A stretch of 64,000 nucleotides of DNA from Sphingobium scionense (GCF_014197035.1 NZ_JACIEU010000006.1:1-64000), one strand, 5' to 3'; counted from the first letter of the stretch, positions 35,837-44,992 are shown. Notes: generated by a model not told the origin, from the letters alone. Made by a program: numbers and translations.

Positions 35837-36277
35837 TTAGCGTGGCATTTGCAGCGATGCGAAACAGGTAAAGCCGCTCTGCCCCGACTGAAGACGGCGG
35901 ATATAGTTCAGATAGGCCTGATTCTGCTCATAGCTGGTGCCCGGCAGCGGCCGGCCGCGCAGCGCCTGCTTGACCTGCTCGCCGGTATAGGTGCGCCCCG
36001 TCGCGGGGAAGGCGCCGGGCGTACCCGCCGGCACCATCTGGCCATTAGGGGCGATATAATTGCCCGACCGCGACGGATCAGGCACCGGAATGGTGCAGTT
36101 GAGGACCGAGGCGGCGGTATTCGCCAGCGCCGGGCGGATCGACACGATCGCCGATGCCGCGACGGCGCCACCCATCAACAGCTGGCGCCGCGATGGCGTT
36201 GCCAGATCGGGTGCGACAACATCGTTCGTCGCCTTCTCAGGCTCCACGCTTTCCTGTCCGGGGATCCGCTCGCTCAT
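35837..36277 (-). CDS. Small Tat-exported hypothetical protein
   Basis: A 146-aa protein. After a polar 30-residue leader comes a twin-arginine signal, PSRRQLLMGGAVAASAIVSI ending in RPALANT, so it should be folded before export. The mature part (about 90 aa) has two cysteines (NCTIPVPDPS and FTCFASLQM), many G, P and Y residues, and no recognised domain. The ATG at 36277 has GGAA at suitable spacing; an upstream ATG at 36349 would give a longer leader. It heads the minus-strand gene set that contains the glycosyltransferase and HprK-like kinase, and is a candidate substrate of that system. Confidence 0.65.
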   Translation of the reverse strand: MSERIPGQESVEPEKATNDVVAPDLATPSRRQLLMGGAVAASAIVSIRPALANTAASVLNCTIPVPDPSRSGNYIAPNGQMVPAGTPGAFPATGRTYTGEQVKQALRGRPLPGTSYEQNQAYLNYIRRLQSGQSGFTCFASLQMPR

Positions 36278-36376
36278 GTCACAATGTTCCGCTATCGCGC
36301 TTGCCAAAGCGTAAATATTGGGCGCTATTCCCTGTAGCCATCGCAGCAAATGCGCGCAAAATCCAGCACGGTAACC

Positions 36377-37630
36377 ATGAATCGACTGACAATTTCACAG
36401 ATTACGGCCTCGCTGGCCGTGCTTTTACTCGGCACTGGCGGCGCGCTGATTCTCGGCGGATCGCCGCTTGCCATCGCCTTGCCGGTACTGGCGGGGCTGA
36501 TCGTCCTGGTCATCACGGCAGAAGCCGGGCCGGTCGGCCGTGATACGCCCACCATCGCGCTCGACGCGCCTGACCTGTTCGTCCATCCCGACTTCCCCGG
36601 CCTGCTGGAAGCGATCTCGGACCCGCTGATGCTGGTCGAGCGCGGCCGCATCGTTCAGGCCAACCACGCCGCCAAGCGCCTGCTCGGCAGTCATATCGAG
36701 GGCGAGGACGCCCGCATCGCCATCCGCCACCCGGCCGCCGCCGAACGGCTGGCCAGCGTAGCGCCACTCGCCGAACCGGTGATGATCGAACTGGTGGGCC
36801 TGGGCACCCGCGAACAACGCTGGCAGATGCGCATCGCCTCGGTAGGCGCAGTCGGCGACATGCGACGCCTCGTCCATCTGGTCGACCATAGCGGCACCTA
36901 TGCCGCCGAGCGGATGCGCGTCGATTTCGTCGCCAATGCCAGCCATGAGCTGCGCACGCCGCTGGCCGGCATATTGGGCTTCATCGAAACGCTCGCCGAC
37001 CCGGAACTGGGCAAGGATGTCGAGACTCGCAAGCGCTTCCTCATGATCATGGACGGCGAAGCGCGACGGATGCAGCGCCTGATCGACGATCTCATTTCCT
37101 TGAGCCGGATCGAGGCGGAGAAATATCGCCTGCCCGAAGCCGCCGTCGACCTGTCGGAACTGACCGCCGAAGTGGTCGGCGTGTTCCGCACCAGCAATGG
37201 TGATCGCGGTCGCGAGGTGGAGATGGATATCACCCCCGGCCTGCCCGCCATCCAGGGCGATCGCGCCCAGTTGTCGCAGTTGATCCACAACCTCATCGGC
37301 AATTCGGTCAAATATGGCCGCCCCGGCACGCCGATCCACGTCAATCTGGGCGAAGGCCCCAGCGGCATGGTACGCCTGTCGGTGGCGGACGAAGGCGAAG
37401 GCATCGGCCCCGATCATCTGCCCCGCCTGACCGAACGCTTCTATCGGGTCGATTCGGGACGCAGCCGGGCAATGGGCGGCACGGGCCTTGGTCTCGCCAT
37501 CGTCAAACATATTGTCGAACGCCATCGCGGCCGGCTGGATATTTCCAGTGTTCTTGGAAAAGGCACTAATGTCAGCATCTTGCTGCCCGGCGCCCCCATC
37601 GACGGGAGCGCAGCCCGCGCCAAGGCGTAA
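36377..37630 (+). CDS. phoR: Phosphate regulon sensor histidine kinase PhoR
   Basis: A 417-aa membrane kinase. Two N-terminal membrane segments (about 10-50), a PAS domain (73-175, AISDPLMLVERGRIVQANHAAKRLLG), the HisKA H box FVANASHELRTPL with H190, and a HATPase domain (NSVKYG, GEGIGPDHLPRLTERFYR, GGTGLGLAIVKHI). It senses low phosphate through PstSCAB-PhoU and phosphorylates PhoB. It heads the operon-like order phoR-pstSCAB-phoU-phoB. It is divergent from the Tat-protein gene, 99 bp apart. Confidence 0.95.
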   Translation: MNRLTISQITASLAVLLLGTGGALILGGSPLAIALPVLAGLIVLVITAEAGPVGRDTPTIALDAPDLFVHPDFPGLLEAISDPLMLVERGRIVQANHAAKRLLGSHIEGEDARIAIRHPAAAERLASVAPLAEPVMIELVGLGTREQRWQMRIASVGAVGDMRRLVHLVDHSGTYAAERMRVDFVANASHELRTPLAGILGFIETLADPELGKDVETRKRFLMIMDGEARRMQRLIDDLISLSRIEAEKYRLPEAAVDLSELTAEVVGVFRTSNGDRGREVEMDITPGLPAIQGDRAQLSQLIHNLIGNSVKYGRPGTPIHVNLGEGPSGMVRLSVADEGEGIGPDHLPRLTERFYRVDSGRSRAMGGTGLGLAIVKHIVERHRGRLDISSVLGKGTNVSILLPGAPIDGSAARAKA

Positions 37631-37665
37631 GAAAATTTCACGCCAAAGACGCGATCCGGCCCCTA

Positions 37666-37698
37666 TGTCATGAAAATGCAATCTGACTGTCACAAAGG
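37666..37698 (+). promoter_or_regulatory. Pho box upstream of pstS
   Basis: Three 11-bp units follow one another: TGTCATGAAAA, TGCAATCTGAC and TGTCACAAAGG. PhoB binds such 11-bp direct repeats built on TGTCAT. The site ends 75 bp before pstS and marks a second promoter inside the phoR-pst cluster. Confidence 0.75.
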
Positions 37699-37773
37699 CG
37701 CGATGGTCCGCGGCTAGGCGCCTCCTTGAGGGGCGCGACATTGCGAATCGCGGCCTGTTAGTTGGAGGTTCCC

Positions 37774-38826
37774 GTGAAGCAATTCGCCCTTTTCGCCGCG
37801 ACCGCTGTGGCCGCCCTTTCGCTTGCCGGCTGCGGCGACCAGTCGGGCGGCGCTGGGGCAACCCGTGACCAGATCCGCGCGGTCGGTTCCTCCACCGTCT
37901 ATCCCTTCGCCACCGCGGTTGCCGAACTGTTCGTGCAGGGCAATCCCGGCATGAAGTCGCCGATCATCGAATCGACCGGCACCGGCGGCGGCATGAAGCT
38001 GTTCTGCGCCGGCGTCGGCGCCCAGCATCCCGACATCGCCGATGCCTCGCGCCGGATGAAGAAGGCGGAGTTCGAGCAGTGCGCCGCCAACGGCGTCAAG
38101 GACATCATCGAGATCCAGGTCGGTGTCGACGGCCTCGCCTTCGCGGAATCCAAGCAAGGCCCCGGCCTGAAGCTCACCCCCAAGATCGTCTATGAGGCGC
38201 TGGCCGCCAATCCCTATGGCAAGGGTCCGAACAAGGCCCAGACCTGGAAGGACGTAGACCCCAGCCTGCCCGCGATCGCCATCTCCGTCTTCGGCCCGCC
38301 CTCGACCAGTGGCACCCGTGACTCGCTGGCCGAACTGATCCTGGAAAAAGGCTGCCAGAGCGACGAGGCGATGAAGGCGCTCAAGGAAAAGAGCGAGGAC
38401 GAGTATAAGGCCACCTGCACCCGCATCCGCGAGGATGGCAAATATGTGGACTCGGGCGAGAATGACAATCTGATCGTCCAGAAGCTGGGTGCCAACCCGA
38501 ACGCCGTCGGCGTCTTCGGCTTCAGCTTCCTGGAAGAAAATAAGGACACGCTCAAGGACGTGCCGATCAACGGCATCGAAGCCAGCTACGAAACCGTCTC
38601 GACTGGCCAGTATCCCGGCGCCCGCCCGCTCTACATCTATGTGAAGAAGGCGCATATGCAGGCGATCCGTGGCCTGCAGGGCTTCCTCGACACCTTCGCC
38701 GCCAACTGGAACCCCGACGGCGCGCTGACCAAGCGCGGCATGGTCGCGGCACCGGAAGACGTGCGCAAGAAGAGCGCGGAAATCGTCAAGTCGCTCACTG
38801 TCCTCGACGGTTCGCAGCTGAAGTAA
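37774..38826 (+). CDS. pstS: Phosphate ABC transporter substrate-binding lipoprotein PstS
   Basis: A 350-aa periplasmic binding protein. The signal ends in a lipobox (LSLAGC, C20), so the mature protein is anchored to the membrane. Conserved phosphate-binding segments are IRAVGSSTVYPFATAVAE, ESTGTGGGMKLFC and STSGTRDSLAELIL. The start is GTG 37774, preceded by TTGGAGGT. It is the first gene under the Pho box. Confidence 0.95.
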   Translation: MKQFALFAATAVAALSLAGCGDQSGGAGATRDQIRAVGSSTVYPFATAVAELFVQGNPGMKSPIIESTGTGGGMKLFCAGVGAQHPDIADASRRMKKAEFEQCAANGVKDIIEIQVGVDGLAFAESKQGPGLKLTPKIVYEALAANPYGKGPNKAQTWKDVDPSLPAIAISVFGPPSTSGTRDSLAELILEKGCQSDEAMKALKEKSEDEYKATCTRIREDGKYVDSGENDNLIVQKLGANPNAVGVFGFSFLEENKDTLKDVPINGIEASYETVSTGQYPGARPLYIYVKKAHMQAIRGLQGFLDTFAANWNPDGALTKRGMVAAPEDVRKKSAEIVKSLTVLDGSQLK

Positions 38827-38833
38827 GGGCATC

Positions 38834-40228
38834 ATGACCGGTCCTGCAATCCTCCTGCTGCTGGCGGGCCTGGGCGCGATCGCCTGGGTCAGCGCTCGCG
38901 CCCGTGCGCTGCGCCTTTCCGGCGTGGCGCGCGCCAGCGGTCGCCGCGACGCGGTACACAGCCTGCCCGGCTATCATGGCTGGTATGTCGCGCTGTGGAC
39001 GCTGATCCCGGCCGGCATCTTCCTGGCGGTCTGGGCAAATGTCTCGCCCGGCCTCGTCACCCAGTCGGTGCTGGGTGACCCGGCGGCGCAGAGCCTGCCG
39101 ATGGACGGCTTCTCCCGCTCCGCCATCCTGGGCGAGGCGCGGGCGATCGCCACCGGCGCGCAGGCCGGCGCCTTCAACCCCGCCGCGCAGGCCCTGGTCG
39201 AACCCTATCGCACCGCGCTCAGCCATTATGGCCTGGCCGGCGCGGTGCTGGCGCTGGTGCTCGCCTTTGCCGGCGGCGCCTATGCCTTCACCCGTGTCCG
39301 TCCCGATTTCCGCGCCCGCACCCGGGTCGAGCGGCTGGTCATGGCGACGCTGCTGATCGCCTCGTTGCTGGCGATCATCACCACGCTCGGCATCGTCGCC
39401 TCGCTATTGTGGGAAAGCTTCCGCTTCTTCTCGATGGTGAACCCGATCGACTTCCTGTTCGGCACCAAATGGAGCCCGCAGTCGGCCGCCATGGGCTATG
39501 GCAATGAGGATGCGTTCGGCGCGGTGCCGCTCTTCTGGGGCACGATCTTCATCGGCGCGATCATCGCCATGATCGTCGCCATCCCGCTCGGCCTGATGAG
39601 CGCCATCTACCTGACCCAATATGCCAGCCCGACGGTCCGCAAGTGGATGAAGCCGACGCTGGAGATGCTCGCAGGCGTCCCCACCGTCGTCTATGGCTAT
39701 TTCGCCGCGCTCACCATTGCGCCGGCGCTGCGCGACTTTGCCGTGATGATCGGCATCCATGGCGCTTCTTCCGAAAGCGCGCTGGCCGCTGGCCTCGTCA
39801 TGGGCGTGATGATCATCCCGTTCGTCTCCTCCATGGCCGATGACAGCATCGCCGCCGTGCCGCAGTCGATGCGCGACGGCAGCCTGGCGATGGGCGCCAC
39901 CACCAGCGAGACGATCAGCCGCGTGCTGATCCCGGCCGCCCTGCCCGGCGTCGTCGGCGGCGTGCTGCTCGCCGTCAGCCGCGCCATCGGCGAGACGATG
40001 ATCGTGGTGATGGCCGCCGGCCTTGCTGCCAACCTCACCCTCAACCCCTTTGCCAGCGTGACCACGGTGACGACCCAGATCGTCCAGTTGCTGACCGGCG
40101 ACCAGGAGTTTGACAGCGCCAAGACGCTTGCCGCCTTCGCGCTCGGCCTGGTTCTGTTCATCGTCACCCTGCTGCTCAACATCGTGGCCCTGCGGGTCGT
40201 GAAGAAATATCGCGAGGCTTACGAATGA
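38834..40228 (+). CDS. pstC: Phosphate ABC transporter permease PstC
   Basis: A 464-aa inner-membrane protein. It is about 140 residues longer than E. coli PstC because of an N-terminal domain with three hydrophobic segments, as in other alphaproteobacteria (DUF3708-type). The permease part starts near residue 165 and contains the EAA-type loop DDSIAAVPQSMRDGSLAMGATTSETI. It lies 7 bp after pstS. Confidence 0.95.
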   Translation: MTGPAILLLLAGLGAIAWVSARARALRLSGVARASGRRDAVHSLPGYHGWYVALWTLIPAGIFLAVWANVSPGLVTQSVLGDPAAQSLPMDGFSRSAILGEARAIATGAQAGAFNPAAQALVEPYRTALSHYGLAGAVLALVLAFAGGAYAFTRVRPDFRARTRVERLVMATLLIASLLAIITTLGIVASLLWESFRFFSMVNPIDFLFGTKWSPQSAAMGYGNEDAFGAVPLFWGTIFIGAIIAMIVAIPLGLMSAIYLTQYASPTVRKWMKPTLEMLAGVPTVVYGYFAALTIAPALRDFAVMIGIHGASSESALAAGLVMGVMIIPFVSSMADDSIAAVPQSMRDGSLAMGATTSETISRVLIPAALPGVVGGVLLAVSRAIGETMIVVMAAGLAANLTLNPFASVTTVTTQIVQLLTGDQEFDSAKTLAAFALGLVLFIVTLLLNIVALRVVKKYREAYE

Positions 40229-40245
40229 GCCCGAACATCCCAATT

Positions 40246-40341
40246 CCGTTCGGGCTGAGCCTGTCGAAGCCCTCCACTGAGCGAAGCGAAGTAGCTTCGC
40301 GTCGCTCAGCCCTGCCCTTCGACTTCGCTCAGGGCGAACGG
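40246..40341. repeat. REP-like inverted repeat between pstC and pstA
   Basis: CCGTTCG, CTGAGC and GTCGAAG on the left are mirrored by CTTCGAC, GCTCAG and CGAACGG on the right (40246-40341), with a smaller GCGAAG-centred hairpin in the loop. Units of this kind are widespread in sphingomonads. It fills the pstC-pstA gap; the right arm touches the pstA ribosome site. Confidence 0.85.
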
Positions 40342-40352
40342 GGAATGAAACG

Positions 40353-41594
40353 ATGAGTGCCAAGAACCCCACCGACTGGAAGTCGGACGCCATGCGCAAA
40401 CGGATCGCCCGGCGCTATGCCGCCGAACGTCGCTTCAAGGCGGCGGGCTTGCTCGCCGTGGCGCTCAGCGCCGCCTTCCTCGCCTTCCTGCTCTTCACCA
40501 TGGTCGGCAACGGCATGCGCGGCTTCACCCGCACGGAAATCGCCCTCAAGGTCGATTTCCCCGCCTCGCCGCTGCTGCTCGACCCGGCCAACATCACCGA
40601 CGAGGCACTGGCCAACGCCAATCTGCCGATGGTGACCAGCGCTGTCGCGCAGAAGACATTGGGCAAGGATGCCGACGCGCTGATCTCGCCGAGCGCCTGG
40701 ATCTCGATCCGTGACGCGATCAAGGCCGATCCGAAGATCCTGAGCCGCACCGAGACGATCGACGTGCCCGCCGCGACCGCGATCGACCTCGCCGCCAAGA
40801 GTAAGGGCACGCCCGAAGCCGAGGTTCAGGTCGCGCGCCTGCGTCAGGCCGGCCTGCTCGCCACCGGTATCAACTGGGGCTTCCTGACCGCCAGCGACGG
40901 CACCGATCCGACCCAGGTCGGCATCTGGGGCGCGTTCAAGGGGTCGCTGCTGACCATGCTCGTGACCCTGCTGCTCAGCTTCCCGATCGGCGTCGCCACG
41001 GCGCTCTATCTGGAGGAATATGCCCGCAAGAGCTGGTGGACCGACATCATCGAAGTGTCGATCAACAATCTGGCGGCCGTGCCCTCGATCATCTTCGGCC
41101 TGCTCGGCCTGTCGATCTTCCTCAACCTGCTCCAGCTTCCCCGCTCGGCCGCACTGGTCGGCGGCATGACGCTGGCGCTGATGACCATGCCGGTCATCGT
41201 CATCGCCGGCCGCAACGCGATCAAGTCGGTGCCGCCCAGCATCCGCGACGCCGCGCTCGGCATCGGCGCCTCGCCGGTCCAGGTCGTGTTCCAGCATGTG
41301 CTGCCGCTGGCCCTGCCCGGCATCCTCACCGGCACCATCATCGGCATGGCCCGCGCGCTCGGCGAAACCGCTCCGCTGCTGATGATCGGCATGCGCGCCT
41401 TCATTGCCACGCCGCCTGGCGGCATCGTCGATCCGGCCACCGTTCTGCCGGTGCAGATCTTCCTCTGGTCGGATGAAGTCTCCAAGGGCTTCGTCGAAAA
41501 GACCTCGGCCGCCATCATCGTCCTGCTGGCCTTCCTGCTCGCGATGAACGGCCTCGCCATCTACCTGCGCAACAAGTTTGAAAAACGGTGGTAA
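40353..41594 (+). CDS. pstA: Phosphate ABC transporter permease PstA
   Basis: A 413-aa inner-membrane protein, longer than E. coli PstA (296 aa) through an N-terminal extension: one transmembrane segment near 35-55 and a periplasmic domain to about 180 (DUF3333-type). The permease core then shows [15 protein letters not shown] and the EAA loop [30 protein letters not shown] precedes the start. A REP-like repeat separates it from pstC, which could lower its expression relative to pstS. Confidence 0.95.
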   Translation: MSAKNPTDWKSDAMRKRIARRYAAERRFKAAGLLAVALSAAFLAFLLFTMVGNGMRGFTRTEIALKVDFPASPLLLDPANITDEALANANLPMVTSAVAQKTLGKDADALISPSAWISIRDAIKADPKILSRTETIDVPAATAIDLAAKSKGTPEAEVQVARLRQAGLLATGINWGFLTASDGTDPTQVGIWGAFKGSLLTMLVTLLLSFPIGVATALYLEEYARKSWWTDIIEVSINNLAAVPSIIFGLLGLSIFLNLLQLPRSAALVGGMTLALMTMPVIVIAGRNAIKSVPPSIRDAALGIGASPVQVVFQHVLPLALPGILTGTIIGMARALGETAPLLMIGMRAFIATPPGGIVDPATVLPVQIFLWSDEVSKGFVEKTSAAIIVLLAFLLAMNGLAIYLRNKFEKRW

Positions 41595-41602
41595 TCACAC
41601 CC

Positions 41603-42391
41603 ATGACCGAAGAACAGCAAAGCCTGGCCATTGCCAATCCGAAGATGACGGCCCGTGACGTCAAGGTCTTCTATGGCGAGAAGCAGGCGATCAAGGGCGT
41701 CTCGATCGACGTCGACATGGACCATGTCACCGCCTTCATCGGCCCGTCGGGCTGCGGCAAATCGACCTTCCTGCGGACGCTGAACCGCATGAACGACACC
41801 GTTGCCTCCGCCCGGGTCGAAGGGCAGATCACGCTCGATGGCGAAGATATCTACGCCCCCTCGATGGACGTGGTGCAGCTGCGCGCGCGGGTCGGCATGG
41901 TGTTCCAGAAGCCCAATCCCTTCCCCAAGTCGATCTACGAGAATATCGCCTATGGCCCCCGCATCCACGGCCTGGCGGCGGGCAAGGCGGACATGGACGT
42001 GATCGTGGAAAAGTCGCTGCGCCGCGCCGGTCTGTGGGACGAGGTCAAGGATCGGCTCAACGACAGCGGCACCGCCTTGTCGGGCGGCCAGCAGCAGCGC
42101 CTGTGCATCGGCCGCGCCATCGCGGTCGAACCCGAAGTCATCCTGATGGACGAGCCCTGCTCGGCGCTCGACCCGATCGCCACCGCCAAGATCGAGGAAC
42201 TGATCCACGAACTGCGCGGCCGTTACGGCATCGTCATCGTCACCCACAACATGCAGCAGGCCGCGCGCGTGTCGCAGCGCACCGCCTTCTTCCACCTGGG
42301 CGAACTGGTCGAATATGGCGTGACGAGCGACATCTTCACCAACCCGCGCCAGGAGCGGACCAAGGACTATATCACCGGTCGCTACGGCTGA
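41603..42391 (+). CDS. pstB: Phosphate ABC transporter ATP-binding protein PstB
   Basis: A 262-aa ATPase. Walker A is GPSGCGKST, the Q loop lies in [19 protein letters not shown], the signature is [16 protein letters not shown] and Walker [17 protein letters not shown]. The start ATG 41603 is used; a GTG at 41588 overlaps pstA but lacks support. It drives phosphate import and also signals to PhoR together with PhoU. Confidence 0.97.
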   Translation: MTEEQQSLAIANPKMTARDVKVFYGEKQAIKGVSIDVDMDHVTAFIGPSGCGKSTFLRTLNRMNDTVASARVEGQITLDGEDIYAPSMDVVQLRARVGMVFQKPNPFPKSIYENIAYGPRIHGLAAGKADMDVIVEKSLRRAGLWDEVKDRLNDSGTALSGGQQQRLCIGRAIAVEPEVILMDEPCSALDPIATAKIEELIHELRGRYGIVIVTHNMQQAARVSQRTAFFHLGELVEYGVTSDIFTNPRQERTKDYITGRYG

Positions 42392-42408
42392 TCGGGGGGA
42401 GAAGAAAC

Positions 42409-43104
42409 ATGGCTGAACATACGATCAAGGCATTTGACGAGGAAATCGACCGGCTGCGCGGCCTGATCGCCGAAATGGGCGGTCGCGCGGAAGCCGCGAT
42501 CGAGAATGCGATGCTGGCGCTGCAGCGTCAGGACCAGCGCCTCGCCGCCGAAGTGGTCGCCGACGACAAGCGCATCGATGCCCTCGAAGCGGAAGTCGAA
42601 AAGCTGGTGGTGCAGATCATCGCCCTGCGCGCGCCCATGGCCAATGATCTGCGCGATGTGATCGCCGCCTTGAAGATCGTCAGCGTGGTCGAGCGGATCG
42701 GCGACTATGCCAAGAATATCGCCAAGCGCGTGCCGCTGATCGCCGCCAATCAGCACAAGCTGGAACCGGTGTCGCTGCTGCCCTCCATGGGCCAGGTCGC
42801 GGGCGAGATGGTTCAGGACGCCCTGAACGCCTTCGCCGCGCGCGACGCCGAACTGGCGCTGGCGGTGGTGGAGCGCGACCAGGTCGTCGATGATTTCTAC
42901 GACAGCGTCTTCCGCACGCTGGTCACCTACATGGTCGAAAATCCCAAGACGATCAGCGAGTGCGCGCACCTGCTGTTCATCGCCAAGAATATCGAACGCA
43001 TCGGTGACCATGCGACCAATGTCGCGGAAATGGTCTATTATGCCGCCACGGGCCAGACCCTGCCCGAACGCGAACGCGGCGGCACCCAGCAGCAGGAGAA
43101 TTAA
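42409..43104 (+). CDS. phoU: Phosphate-signalling complex protein PhoU
   Basis: A 231-aa all-helical protein built from two PhoU repeats. IVSVVERIGDYAKNIAKRVPL and LLFIAKNIERIGDHATNVAEMV are the metal-binding segments with the conserved E-R-[I]-G-D. It couples the Pst transporter to PhoR and represses the regulon when phosphate is ample. GGGGGAGAAGAAAC precedes the ATG. Confidence 0.97.
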   Translation: MAEHTIKAFDEEIDRLRGLIAEMGGRAEAAIENAMLALQRQDQRLAAEVVADDKRIDALEAEVEKLVVQIIALRAPMANDLRDVIAALKIVSVVERIGDYAKNIAKRVPLIAANQHKLEPVSLLPSMGQVAGEMVQDALNAFAARDAELALAVVERDQVVDDFYDSVFRTLVTYMVENPKTISECAHLLFIAKNIERIGDHATNVAEMVYYAATGQTLPERERGGTQQQEN

Positions 43105-43107
43105 GGC

Positions 43108-43806
43108 ATGGCGCGGGCGAAGATGCTGCTGGTGGAGGATGACGCGGCGCTGGCCGAACTGCTCATCTGGCATTTCAAGCGTGAGGATTTCGAGGTCGCC
43201 CATACCGTCGATGGCGAGGAAGCGCTGCTGATGGCGCAGGAAAACACGCCCGACATCGTCCTGCTCGACTGGATGGTCGAAAGCCTGTCGGGGATCGAGG
43301 TCTGTCGTCGCCTGCGCCGCATGAACGGCACCGCCAATGTGCCGATCATCATGCTCACCGCGCGCGGCGAGGAAGAAGATCGCGTGCGCGGCCTGGAAAC
43401 CGGCGCCGACGACTATGTCACCAAGCCCTTCTCCCCGCGCGAACTGGTCGCCCGCGTCGGCGCGGTGCTGCGTCGCGTCCGCCCGGCGCTGGCCGGCGAG
43501 ACGCTGACCTTCGCCGATGTCGAGATGGACACGGTCGGCCACAAGGTCCGCCGCGGCGGCCAGGTCATCCCGCTCGGCCCCACCGAGTTCCGCCTGCTCA
43601 AGCATTTCCTGGAGCATCCCGGCTGGGTCTTCTCGCGCGAACGATTGCTCGACAGCGTCTGGGGCCAGGACAGCGACATCGAACTGCGCACCGTGGACGT
43701 CCATATCCGCCGCCTGCGCAAGGCGATCAATGTCGACGGTCGCCACGACATCATCCGCACCGTCCGCTCGGCCGGCTATGCGCTGGACACTGACGGCATG
43801 GCCTGA
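43108..43806 (+). CDS. phoB: Phosphate regulon response regulator PhoB
   Basis: A 232-aa response regulator. The receiver domain has the acid pair in LLVEDDAAL, the phosphorylated aspartate in IVLLDWMVESLSG and lysine in VTKPFSPREL. The C-terminal winged helix ends with DVHIRRLRKAINVDG and TVRSAGYAL. It lies 3 bp after phoU and is followed by a terminator, so it closes the operon. Confidence 0.97.
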   Translation: MARAKMLLVEDDAALAELLIWHFKREDFEVAHTVDGEEALLMAQENTPDIVLLDWMVESLSGIEVCRRLRRMNGTANVPIIMLTARGEEEDRVRGLETGADDYVTKPFSPRELVARVGAVLRRVRPALAGETLTFADVEMDTVGHKVRRGGQVIPLGPTEFRLLKHFLEHPGWVFSRERLLDSVWGQDSDIELRTVDVHIRRLRKAINVDGRHDIIRTVRSAGYALDTDGMA

Positions 43807-43831
43807 CCCTCGCGGCCATCGCGGACCAGAA

Positions 43832-43868
43832 AAAAACCTCCCCGGCACACCGCCTGGGGAGGTTTTTC
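43832..43868 (+). terminator. Rho-independent terminator after phoB
   Basis: AAAAACCTCCCC pairs with GGGGAGGTTTTT around a 12-nt loop. It is 25 bp after the phoB stop and also faces the convergent DUF4214 gene. Confidence 0.92.
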
Positions 43869-43954
43869 TTTGTTCACTGCCAGTCGTCCACGTCCGATCT
43901 AAAACCGATCAATTACGCACTCAGCAGAAGCTCAGATAAAAGCAAGAATTCCGA

Positions 43955-44317
43955 TCACAGCGCGCCTGGCAAGGTCCGTGCCTCGGATTGGGTCTGAAAC
44001 CATCTGTAGATCGGCCCTATAACCGGTATCCGCTCCAATTTCTCTTGCTGGATGGCACTGTCCAGCCCCTGCAGCTGGGCATCGAACACACGTCCTTCCG
44101 CCGAGAGTTTGAGCTGTTTCAGAACACTGATTTTGCTCTTCCCCTCATCCATCCGGCGAAGATAGAAGGCCAGCCCTTCGGGATCGACGGGACGACCCAG
44201 CATGGTAACATAGGCCCAGCGGACGAAAGCCTCGCTGTCCATGGCAAGAAGCTGCTGCAATGATGCCGATGGAACGGTCGATCGTGCAACGGGTGATATG
44301 GAATCGCGATTCGGCAT
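43955..44317 (-). CDS. DUF4214 domain protein
   Basis: A 120-aa protein. The DUF4214 core is FVRWAYVTMLGRPVDPEGLAFYLRRMDEG. This domain is common in surface-layer, exopolysaccharide and glycosyltransferase proteins, but here stands alone without signal peptide. The ATG at 44317 follows AGGGGACAG. The start and ribosome site lie inside a 38-bp palindrome. Function unknown. Confidence 0.77.
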   Translation of the reverse strand: MPNRDSISPVARSTVPSASLQQLLAMDSEAFVRWAYVTMLGRPVDPEGLAFYLRRMDEGKSKISVLKQLKLSAEGRVFDAQLQGLDSAIQQEKLERIPVIGPIYRWFQTQSEARTLPGAL

Positions 44318-44349
44318 AAGCTGTCCCCTGTAGGGAACAACTTATGCCG
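44312..44349. promoter_or_regulatory. 38-bp palindrome over the DUF4214 start
   Basis: CGGCATAAG-c-TGT-c-CCCT is mirrored by AGGG-a-ACA-a-CTTATGCCG with only two mismatches and a 2-bp centre. The start codon (44315-44317) and ribosome site fall inside. It may be a repressor operator or an RNA hairpin that hides the start. Confidence 0.7.
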
Positions 44350-44362
44350 ACAATCGGAAGAC

Positions 44363-44893
44363 TCAAGCGGCCTTGCGCGCCTTGCTGAGCTTCTTGAGCA
44401 GCATGTCGCGCTTCAGGCGCGACAGATGGTCGATGAACAGCACGCCTTCAAGATGGTCGATCTCATGCTGCAGGCAGGTGGCGAGCAGCCCTTCCAGTTG
44501 TTCCTCATGGATGCGACCGTCGCGGTCCATCCAGCTGGCCCGGATCACCGCCGGCCGCTCCACCTCGGCAAACTGGTCTGGCACCGACAGACAGCCTTCA
44601 TTATAGGCCGACTGTTCCTCGGATTCCTTCAATATCTCCGGATTGATGAACACCATCGGCTTCTTGACCGGCGGCGCGTCTTCCTCATCCGATTCCGGCT
44701 CCTGCAGATCCATCACCAGGATGCGTTTGGGCACGCCCACCTGGATCGCGGCCAGGCCGATGCCCGGCGCGTCATACATGGTGTCGAACATGTCGTCGAT
44801 CAGACGCTGCAGATCGTCGTCGATCGCCTCTACAGGGGTCGATATGGTACGCAGGCGCGGATCGGGCGCCTCAAGGATCGGAAGAATGGCCAT
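44363..44893 (-). CDS. def: Peptide deformylase
   Basis: A 176-aa Fe/Zn enzyme that removes the formyl group from new proteins. The three motifs are [18 protein letters not shown] and [10 protein letters not shown]101 and the two histidines of the last bind the metal. A short acidic loop ([11 protein letters not shown]) is inserted after the first motif. ATG 44893 matches the family N-terminus; no strong ribosome site is visible. The usual partner fmt is not adjacent. Confidence 0.95.
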   Translation of the reverse strand: MAILPILEAPDPRLRTISTPVEAIDDDLQRLIDDMFDTMYDAPGIGLAAIQVGVPKRILVMDLQEPESDEEDAPPVKKPMVFINPEILKESEEQSAYNEGCLSVPDQFAEVERPAVIRASWMDRDGRIHEEQLEGLLATCLQHEIDHLEGVLFIDHLSRLKRDMLLKKLSKARKAA

Positions 44894-44992
44894 GGCGGAA
44901 ACATAGGCGGAACGGGGGAAAAGTTCAAGCGAGACGGGCATCCGTCCACGCGCCGCTTGCCGCCCCGCCCGGCCGGGTCTAGGCGAAGGGGC

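Noticed and set aside
38834..39330. N-terminal extra domain of PstC as a mis-called start or fusion
   Set aside because: The extension has membrane segments, and long PstC/PstA forms are normal in alphaproteobacteria.
42382..43848. 488-aa open frame on the minus strand
   Set aside because: Antisense of phoU and phoB; no motif and no ribosome site.
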